11,391 nt of DNA from Candidatus Firestonebacteria bacterium RIFOXYA2_FULL_40_8 (GTDB lineage Bacteria > Oederibacteriota > D2-FULL-39-29). Position numbers and translations under genes: made by a program. Below, piece by piece: positions 6,303-11,391 of the stretch. Every line of letters starts with the position of its first letter. Positions within the stretch are counted from its first letter, which is position 1. The stretch is taken from assembly GCA_001778355.1 (NCBI GenBank), contig MFGS01000050.1, positions 1 through 11,391 of the forward strand. Reading direction: 5' to 3'. A model generated the notes under the pieces. That model worked only from the letters and a program-made list of their open reading frames with translations, searched no databases and had not been told where the DNA came from.

Positions 6303-6333
6303 CCAAGCATCTGACACCTAAGCATCCAAGCAT
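6303..6333. repeat. Octamer repeat CCAAGCAT/CTAAGCAT in the operon spacer
   Basis: CCAAGCAT occurs at 6303-6310 and 6326-6333, with the variant CTAAGCAT at 6318-6325 and a 7-nt spacer CTGACAC at 6311-6317. The array fills much of the 67-nt gap between the DUF2089 gene and the next gene. It creates a spurious upstream extension of the second gene's reading frame. Confidence 0.6.
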
Positions 6334-6338
6334 CATCT

Positions 6339-6710
6339 TTAAAGTCTCTTTAACATTTCGGCGCCTTCTTTGGCCGTAAACTTCCCGGACTCAATTCCTT
6401 CCAGGATCTCTTTTTTGGATAATAACGGGATTGACTTGTACCCGAGAGCTGTGATTACCTCATCAAGCCGCTTGCAGACCGTGGGATAGGAGATATCCAG
6501 CTCCTTTTCTACATCCTTGATGCTCCCCCGTGCCTTCAGAAAGATCTCGGCGAATTTGAGCTGTTCTACGTTAAGCTTTGAAAGACCGGAAAGGGAAAAA
6601 TCACCCTCTATAACCGTGTCGCAGGAACCGCATTTCAACCTGTTTATCTTTAATCTGTCCTGGCACACCGGGCAAGTCACCGGCATCATCTTTTCGAACC
6701 CTCTAGCCAT
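6339..6710 (-). CDS. DUF2089-family zinc-ribbon/HTH protein
   Basis: A 123-residue protein of the DUF2089 family, taken as a putative transcriptional regulator. It has an N-terminal zinc ribbon (C13-P-V-C16 and C27-G-S-C30) and a helix-turn-helix-like segment at about 49-90 (FAEIFLKARGSIKDVEKELD followed by ISYPTVCKRLDEVI). A short C-terminal module at about 98-122 (SKKEILEGIESGKFTAKEGA) resembles the modules in the next protein. I start it at the ATG at 6710 because AAGGAGGTGG lies six bases upstream. The ATG at 6749 would add 13 residues, lacks a ribosome site and overlaps the promoter -10 box. It is the first gene of a three-gene minus-strand operon, behind a near-consensus sigma70 promoter. 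DUF2089 genes beside PspC genes suggest control of an envelope response. DNA binding is inferred from the fold pattern. Confidence 0.82.
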   Translation of the reverse strand: MARGFEKMMPVTCPVCQDRLKINRLKCGSCDTVIEGDFSLSGLSKLNVEQLKFAEIFLKARGSIKDVEKELDISYPTVCKRLDEVITALGYKSIPLLSKKEILEGIESGKFTAKEGAEMLKRL

Positions 6711-6739
6711 TGTTAACCACCTCCTTAATAATAATGAGT

Positions 6740-6768
6740 ATAATAGCACAAGATATTAATATTGTCAA
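6740..6768 (-). promoter_or_regulatory. Sigma70-type promoter of the DUF2089-PspC operon
   Basis: On the minus strand a perfect TTGACA (6768-6763) is followed by 17 nt and TATTAT (6745-6740). The expected start point is near 6733, giving a leader of about 20 nt that contains the AAGGAGGTGG ribosome site. The fit to consensus is strong. No obvious operator palindrome covers it, although AATATTAATATT lies in the spacer. Confidence 0.8.
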
Positions 6769-6863
6769 TAGCATGCTTTATAATATTAAGCTTTACATTG
6801 ATTTTATTAATGTCGCCTTATCGAAACACTTATTTTACAAAGCATTTTAAAAACTCCTAAATA

Positions 6864-6892
6864 TTTACTTTTATATATTTTATCTATATAAT
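6864..6892 (+). promoter_or_regulatory. Putative promoter of the MFS transporter gene
   Basis: TTTACT (6864-6869), 17 nt, then a perfect TATAAT (6887-6892). The ATG of the transporter begins only 6 nt after the -10 box, so the expected start point falls on or next to the ATG. No Shine-Dalgarno site is visible between them. The surroundings are very AT-rich, so chance matches are possible. Confidence 0.5.
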
Positions 6893-6898
6893 TGACGT

Positions 6899-8194
6899 AT
6901 GTTTATAGAAGATATTGATAGTATGATAAATTCATTGTTCAAAAGCTCAAAAGAGATAGTAAATATTCCTGCTAAAGGACTCAAAAATCTACTCTCTTCC
7001 GTTAAGGGCAATGCTAAAGTTTTGATTGTAACATATCCCGGTTTTTCCATTCCTACGGCTTGGATAGGTGTCTATCAGTCTCTTTTTATCTTATCTCTCG
7101 GAGTAAGTAATATTGAGTATGGTAAATTACTAGGTCTGGGTATAGGGGTACAGATACTCTCCCAGTTGCTTGGGGGTGTTTTAGCGGATAGGCTGGGACA
7201 TAAAAAGGTTCTTGATATTTTTACTCTAGGCTGGCCGATAAGTCTGGTCCTTCTTGCCTTTGCTCAAAATATCTGGCTGGTGATACCCGCAATAATATTT
7301 TTTAACCTTCTTTTTGTTTCTACGCCTTCCTGGAACTGTCTTTTTATTGAAGGCATTCCAAAAAATAAAAGATCTGATATTTACGCCGTTGTGCACATGT
7401 TGTTGAACGGAGGTGCTCTGGTTTTGCCGATAGCCGGTTTTTTTGTTAAATTATACGGAATAGATATTGGAAGCAGAATTATTTTCCTTACAGCAGCGGT
7501 AATGACTTGCATCTCCATATACTATAGATGGACGCACCTGAAGGAAACTAAACTTGGAGAAAAAATAGTAAGCGAGAATAAGTCAATAAATATTCGCACG
7601 GAAAGCCGGGATTTTAAGAAGGCTTTCAGGCTTCTTATGGAAAACCGTAAAATATTCTGGTATATTCTGGTTAACATAATCTTTGTACTTGCTATTACTA
7701 TGTGGGGCGCTTTTAATTCTATTTTTCTGGCCGATCCGAAAGAAGTCGGTTTAGAACCTTCAAGTCTGGCTGTATTTCCTCTTGTTTCTTCAATGATCTT
7801 TATAATCGCTGTCATAATATTTGTCCCGCAGATAAAAAAGAATAATTATATAAAATACATCGGGTATGGAATTCTTTTAAATGCGGCGGCTTCCACTTTT
7901 TATATCTTTGCGCCTGCGAAAAATATGTCTTTAATTGTTCTTTCCTATATGATTTACGGAGCAGGTCTTGCCATGTTTCGCCCCTTATATGATGCCAGGC
8001 TTATGAATATATTCAAAGAAAAAGACAGAGCCCGGCTTCTGTCAGTTTTTAATACTATCGTGCTGGTTGCCTCGCTACCCGGAGGGTTGCTCAGCGGTTA
8101 TTTATATACTCTTTATCCCCGGTCGCTATATATTGCGACAACTGCACTTTTCCTTCTTGCTTTCCTGATATTATGGAAAAAAGTGAAGCAGTAA
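6899..8194 (+). CDS. Major facilitator superfamily (MFS) transporter
   Basis: A 431-residue secondary transporter of the inner membrane with the 12-helix MFS layout: about six helices, a central charged loop (about residues 215-245, rich in K/E/R), and about six more. The MFS motif A is clear between helices 2 and 3 (GGVLADRLGHKK, residues 92-103). A partial repeat is seen in the second half (around FRPLYDARLMNIFKEKDRAR). A cytoplasmic N-terminal extension of about 40 residues precedes the first helix, which is longer than usual. The ATG at 6899 has no ribosome site, so an internal start such as Met9 cannot be excluded, though that also lacks one. The substrate cannot be told; drug or metabolite efflux or sugar uptake are all possible. 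The gene is divergent from the DUF2089 operon and appears monocistronic. Confidence 0.82.
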   Translation: MFIEDIDSMINSLFKSSKEIVNIPAKGLKNLLSSVKGNAKVLIVTYPGFSIPTAWIGVYQSLFILSLGVSNIEYGKLLGLGIGVQILSQLLGGVLADRLGHKKVLDIFTLGWPISLVLLAFAQNIWLVIPAIIFFNLLFVSTPSWNCLFIEGIPKNKRSDIYAVVHMLLNGGALVLPIAGFFVKLYGIDIGSRIIFLTAAVMTCISIYYRWTHLKETKLGEKIVSENKSINIRTESRDFKKAFRLLMENRKIFWYILVNIIFVLAITMWGAFNSIFLADPKEVGLEPSSLAVFPLVSSMIFIIAVIIFVPQIKKNNYIKYIGYGILLNAAASTFYIFAPAKNMSLIVLSYMIYGAGLAMFRPLYDARLMNIFKEKDRARLLSVFNTIVLVASLPGGLLSGYLYTLYPRSLYIATTALFLLAFLILWKKVKQ

Positions 8195-8412
8195 CGTTTA
8201 TTTGGTTCTGTCGAAATTACTTCTATAAGTTGTAGCTACATGGTAAAATGTAATTCTAATAAGAAAATTACTAAGTACTAATGACTATTGAAGGTAGCTG
8301 TAAACAGCATATTTAATAATCCTCATTAAATAAGCAAAGCTTGTTTTGATCTTGAATAATGGAACAAAATAAGTCATTAGTCACTAGTCAATAATTGGAG
8401 TTAGGGGGGTAC
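8195..8412. other. Spacer between MFS gene and dehydrogenase operon
   Basis: No gene is seen. The spacer holds a 10-nt perfect palindrome TGTAGCTACA (8231-8240), a small hairpin GCTGT-AA-ACAGC near 8298, heptamer-type sequence in inverted arrangement (8277-8287 against 8372-8381), and the ribosome site of the dehydrogenase gene near 8403-8409. A clear intrinsic terminator for the transporter or a convincing promoter for the next operon is not visible. Confidence 0.5.
8371..8398. repeat. Heptamer array AAGTCAT/TAGTCAC/TAGTCAA/TAATTGG
   Basis: Four 7-nt units in a row (from 8371, 8378, 8385 and 8392), the first three matching TAGTCAY closely. Sequence at 8277-8287 (ACTAATGACTA) is an inverted partial copy. 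The same unit family occurs at 5142-5169, about 3.2 kb away. Confidence 0.6.
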
Positions 8413-9441
8413 ATGAAAGCAGCTGTTTTACACAAAATCAGAGATATTAGAATTGAAGAACGCAAGAAACCCATAGTTCGTCCCGGTACGGCGCTTGTAA
8501 AGATAAAAGCCGTAGGCATTTGCGGTTCTGATATACATTACTTTGAAAAGGGGAGAATAGGAAATCAGATAGTGACAAAACCCCAGACGTTAGGTCACGA
8601 AGCGGCAGGTTTGGTGGTGGAAATCGGAAAAGGTGTTAAAAATGTTAAGGTAGGGGATAAAGTTGCCCTGGAACCCGGGATATTCTGCGGGAAATGTGAT
8701 TTTTGCAGGGCCAACAGGCCGAATTTATGCAGAAATATCAAGTTTTTTGGAACTCCTCCGGTAGACGGGGCGTTTCTTGAATATATAGTACATCCGGCTG
8801 ATATGCTTTTTAAGCTTCCGAAAAATATGAGCTATGAGGAAGGGGCGCTTATTGAACCCCTTACCGTCGGCATGTATGCGGTTGAGCTTGCCGGATTAAA
8901 GCGCGGGGAAACCGTTGCGATACTCGGTGCCGGAACAATCGGTCTTTGCATTTTAAAAAGCGCAGTAGCGGCCGGAGCAAAACGTATTTATGTGACAGAT
9001 TATCTGAATTACCGTTTAAAACTTGCCAAGAAACATAAGAACGTTGTAGTTGTAAATGCAAAATCCGATATTGTAAAAAAAATCAAAAGTCTTACCAAAG
9101 AAAGGGGTGTCGACGCGGTTTTTGAAGCCGCAGGTTCCCTGGACACTTTCAAGCAATCTGTTCAAATTGCCGCAGTCGGAGGCAGAGTTATCTGGGCGGG
9201 TATTCCGGATGAAGATGATATTAAAATAAACAACCACGAAGCGAGAAGAAAAGAACTGGTTATCAAGACCGTGCGAAGGACAAAACACCAGAATGAAAAA
9301 GCCGTTAAAGCCGTAGCTTCGGGAAAAATAAAAGTAAAAGATCTGGCCACGCACTCTTTCCCTCTTAAAGATATACTGAAAGCCTTTCAGGTCGCGGCAA
9401 AATACAAAGACGGCGTGATAAAAGCGGTTATTGAAATCTAA
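8413..9441 (+). CDS. Zinc-dependent medium-chain dehydrogenase, sorbitol dehydrogenase-like
   Basis: A 342-residue NAD(P)-dependent alcohol/polyol dehydrogenase of the zinc MDR superfamily, soluble and cytoplasmic. Catalytic zinc ligands are C37 (GICGSD) and H62-E63 (LGHEAAG), with E148 in the ALIEPLTVG loop. A structural zinc site is formed by C92, C95, C98 and C106. The Rossmann motif GAGTIG is at 172-177, and the acidic residue after the second strand (VTDY) favours NAD over NADP. The layout matches sorbitol/xylitol/L-threonine-type dehydrogenases; the real substrate is open. I start it at ATG 8413, preceded by an AGGGGGG site, rather than at the upstream TTG (8395), which would fall inside the heptamer array. 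The following membrane-protein gene starts 27 nt downstream, so the two are probably co-transcribed. Confidence 0.88.
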   Translation: MKAAVLHKIRDIRIEERKKPIVRPGTALVKIKAVGICGSDIHYFEKGRIGNQIVTKPQTLGHEAAGLVVEIGKGVKNVKVGDKVALEPGIFCGKCDFCRANRPNLCRNIKFFGTPPVDGAFLEYIVHPADMLFKLPKNMSYEEGALIEPLTVGMYAVELAGLKRGETVAILGAGTIGLCILKSAVAAGAKRIYVTDYLNYRLKLAKKHKNVVVVNAKSDIVKKIKSLTKERGVDAVFEAAGSLDTFKQSVQIAAVGGRVIWAGIPDEDDIKINNHEARRKELVIKTVRRTKHQNEKAVKAVASGKIKVKDLATHSFPLKDILKAFQVAAKYKDGVIKAVIEI

Positions 9442-9468
9442 AGAGAAAGTAAATTAAAACGGAGTAGA

Positions 9469-11106
9469 ATGCGAAAGTTGAAGGACCTGTTCAAAAATAA
9501 ATTATTTATAAAACTCGGGGTTACCGCGTTGCTTTTATTTATCGGCATAGCATTGTTCTATATTAACTTCCGGCTTGCCGACTATGCTCATGACAGCATA
9601 GTTTATTCCATGACCATAGAAAAAAAGATCATGTACGCCGTCTATCACGCCCATCACCTTTATTATAATATTTATAAAATGCTGCTTCTCGACGTTTTGA
9701 AAACCTTTGGCTATACCGGAGGTGCTCTATTATTAAGCCAGATTTATAATTCGATCCTTGGTGCCGCTGGAATAGGTTTTCTTTTTCTGACGGTTTATTA
9801 TATTACAAAGGATTATGTGACTTCTTTACTCTCCGGTCTGTTTGTGGCCTCGTGTTTTGGTTACTGGTATGACAGTACCTTTGCAGGTGTTAGGATGGGT
9901 GTTGTTTTCCTGATACCGCTTTTTCTGATGCTTGTGCTCTATATGCGAAATGAAAAGGTTCCGGTTTGGAAGGACCTTCTTCTTGTGGCCGGTATGGGCA
10001 TACTTCACGGTTTTGTGGTTCTTTTACATCAAACCCACGCTATGTTCGGTATTGTTGTTTTGGCTGCTTTTTTGTTAAAAAAAGAGACTTGGCCGAAAAA
10101 AGCGATGTTTTTTTCAATATATTGCACGGTGTTTTTACTTATTGTCGCAGGTATGTACTATCATGTGGCTTATCATAAGTTTTATATCCGGTCTATGCCT
10201 GAATTTAAGAAATGGTTCATATCTTACGCCACCCTGGGTTACTGGGGTTTCTTTAATAATCACAGCGTTTCCACCGCTCTATGGGGAATAAGGAAGATGA
10301 TAACAGGAGAACTTCCGGACGGAGCCAAACTGCTTTTTGGTGTCAAAAACATAGTTATTATTAAAACACTTCTTTATATTCCGGCATTTTTTACCGTTTA
10401 CCTTCTTGCGTTCTCTTTCCGGGTCTTTAAAAAGTATTGGAAGGAATTGACGCTTTCCTTTGTCTGGTTGATTTTATATTGCATATTCTTTACCTGGTGG
10501 GAACCGGGCAATTTTGAGTTTTGGATCTATCCGCTTCCTGCCGCTGTCTTTATAATGGCAATAGCGATATCTGATTTTCTTGATCTATGGAAGAAAGAAA
10601 AAATAAAGTTGATCTGGAAAACATTTTTTGCAGCAACAGTTTCCGCGGGCATTCTGGTCCTGTTTCTTTATAATCTACAGGGTTCGATCCTCCCGATGAG
10701 CAACAAAGAAAACATCTATGCCTACCATATACTTGAAGAAGCAAAAAGATTGAGTGACAGTGAAAATGACCTGTTTTTTGTTTCTGAAGATAACATACCG
10801 CATAATCTTGATTATTATCTGAAAAAGAAAAATACTACTCCATTGTCATCTTTTGAAAAAGCAAAAGGCAATGAAGATCAGGCATACCGGATAATGGACG
10901 AAAGTATCAAAAAAACACTGGAATCAGGAAATAAGGTCTTTCTAATGAGCACTATTGCTAATGAAACTGAAATAAAGAACATATGGATTGCCTGTCCTTC
11001 TGCCAGCAAAGAAAGATTCTATTCTTTCTTTACCGGCAATTATTCGCTTGCTCCGCAGTATTACTCGGAGAAGAAATATTATTTTTGGGAAGTTGGTTTA
11101 AAATAA
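9469..11106 (+). CDS. Polytopic membrane protein, possible GT-C-type glycosyltransferase
   Basis: A 545-residue integral membrane protein that I cannot assign firmly. It has a positively charged N-terminus, a first helix at about 14-34, roughly ten more hydrophobic helices to about residue 405, and a soluble C-terminal domain (about 410-545). The first outer loop has acidic and histidine residues (LADYAHDSIVYS, D38, H41, D42, then YHAHHLYYN at 59-67), and LLHQTH is at 185-190. An acidic motif in the first loop plus many helices resembles GT-C lipid-linked sugar transferases, but no family signature is certain. The ATG at 9469 has GGAG four bases upstream. The gene follows the dehydrogenase closely, and its TAA overlaps the next ATG (TAATG), so it lies within an operon. 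It could equally be an uncharacterised membrane family. Confidence 0.7.
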   Translation: MRKLKDLFKNKLFIKLGVTALLLFIGIALFYINFRLADYAHDSIVYSMTIEKKIMYAVYHAHHLYYNIYKMLLLDVLKTFGYTGGALLLSQIYNSILGAAGIGFLFLTVYYITKDYVTSLLSGLFVASCFGYWYDSTFAGVRMGVVFLIPLFLMLVLYMRNEKVPVWKDLLLVAGMGILHGFVVLLHQTHAMFGIVVLAAFLLKKETWPKKAMFFSIYCTVFLLIVAGMYYHVAYHKFYIRSMPEFKKWFISYATLGYWGFFNNHSVSTALWGIRKMITGELPDGAKLLFGVKNIVIIKTLLYIPAFFTVYLLAFSFRVFKKYWKELTLSFVWLILYCIFFTWWEPGNFEFWIYPLPAAVFIMAIAISDFLDLWKKEKIKLIWKTFFAATVSAGILVLFLYNLQGSILPMSNKENIYAYHILEEAKRLSDSENDLFFVSEDNIPHNLDYYLKKKNTTPLSSFEKAKGNEDQAYRIMDESIKKTLESGNKVFLMSTIANETEIKNIWIACPSASKERFYSFFTGNYSLAPQYYSEKKYYFWEVGLK

Positions 11107-11391
11107 TGCACTTTCCCCCGATCAAAAATATTTTTCTTTTATGTCTTTTGCTTTTATCTTGCTTTTTTTCAGCGGAGAACAAGGGAGTACTTCCTTCCTG
11201 GGTAAATGATAAATATCCTTTTGAGGAAAAATACGGGAATTTTAATAAAGAGTATGATATCGGTAAAGCCGGCTGTTACGCCATCGGTAACGGTCTGGTT
11301 TTTTCGGCAATAGGCGACACGTATCCAATTAACGGTCTGAGCAATGTTTGCGGCCCTATTTACACTCTTCCTTTCTTCAGCGGTGAAGCGA
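11106..11391 (+). CDS. Exported protein, N-terminal fragment cut by window end
   Basis: An open frame of 95 codons runs from the ATG at 11106, overlapping the preceding stop as TAATG, to the end of the window. It opens with a signal-like segment (K7 then LLCLLLLSCFFSA). The LLSC at 16-19 could be a weak lipobox; otherwise signal peptidase I would cut near residue 23. The mature part shows a pattern rich in glycine, asparagine and aromatics (GCYAIGNGLVFSAIGD, then SNVCGPIYTLPFF), reminiscent of the N-terminal beta domain of some secreted glycoside hydrolase-like proteins. I do not claim a family. Coupled translation with the membrane protein and export across the inner membrane are the supported points. 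Confidence 0.6.
   Translation, partial: MHFPPIKNIFLLCLLLLSCFFSAENKGVLPSWVNDKYPFEEKYGNFNKEYDIGKAGCYAIGNGLVFSAIGDTYPINGLSNVCGPIYTLPFFSGEA

Noticed and set aside
6272..6325. N-terminal extension of the SHOCT-like membrane protein from ATG 6325
   Set aside because: The extension is encoded partly by the CCAAGCAT repeat and has no ribosome site; ATG 6271 has a strong one.
6711..6749. N-terminal extension of the DUF2089 protein from ATG 6749
   Set aside because: It would overlap the promoter -10 box and would ignore the AAGGAGGTGG site serving ATG 6710.
8371..8398. CRISPR array
   Set aside because: The units are only 7 nt, contiguous and without spacers.
8395..8412. TTG start of the dehydrogenase at 8395
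   Set aside because: It lies in the heptamer array and adds residues not seen at the start of the family; ATG 8413 has a proper ribosome site.

Overview
The window looks like a chromosomal segment of an anaerobic or facultatively anaerobic bacterium, probably from an uncultivated lineage. DNA is moderately AT-rich, Shine-Dalgarno sites and sigma70-type promoters are recognisable, and intergenic spaces are rich in small palindromes and short tandem units. The phylum cannot be fixed from this sequence alone.

Positions 3-4690 (+) hold the 3' part of a tightly packed operon for a membrane-bound, complex I-like respiratory module with Hyf/group 4 hydrogenase architecture: HyfC/NuoH-like (5'-truncated by the window), HyfE (NuoK-like), HyfF (NuoL/N antiporter-like), a NuoC-NuoD fusion like HyfG/HycE, and a HyfI/NuoB-like small subunit. 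The large subunit has lost all four cysteines that bind Ni-Fe in hydrogenases, while the small subunit keeps its four Fe-S cysteines. The complex is therefore best called an energy-converting-hydrogenase-related (Ehr) complex, not a hydrogenase. Its redox partner is unknown. No HyfH/NuoI-like ferredoxin subunit is present in this part of the operon.

Positions 4691-5154 are intergenic but structured. A double hairpin abuts a 20-codon ghost of a second, divergent small-subunit gene. It is followed by a REP-like GGGGACAGTCC hairpin, a larger inverted repeat and a perfect 16-bp bidirectional terminator inside an inverted heptamer repeat.

Positions 5155-6768 (-) form a three-gene operon behind a near-consensus promoter: a DUF2089 zinc-ribbon/HTH protein, a membrane protein with tandem SHOCT-like/YvlB-N-type modules, and a PspC-domain protein. 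This suggests an envelope-linked regulatory or stress unit. It converges on the Ehr operon.

Positions 6864-8194 (+) hold a divergently transcribed MFS transporter whose -10 box sits so close to the ATG that the mRNA may be leaderless. After a 218-nt spacer with heptamer repeats comes a second + strand operon (8413 to the window end): a zinc-dependent sorbitol/threonine-dehydrogenase-type MDR enzyme, a 545-residue polytopic membrane protein of GT-C-like appearance, and the start of an exported protein cut by the window end. This last group may concern sugar or surface glycan metabolism, but only the dehydrogenase is clearly assignable.
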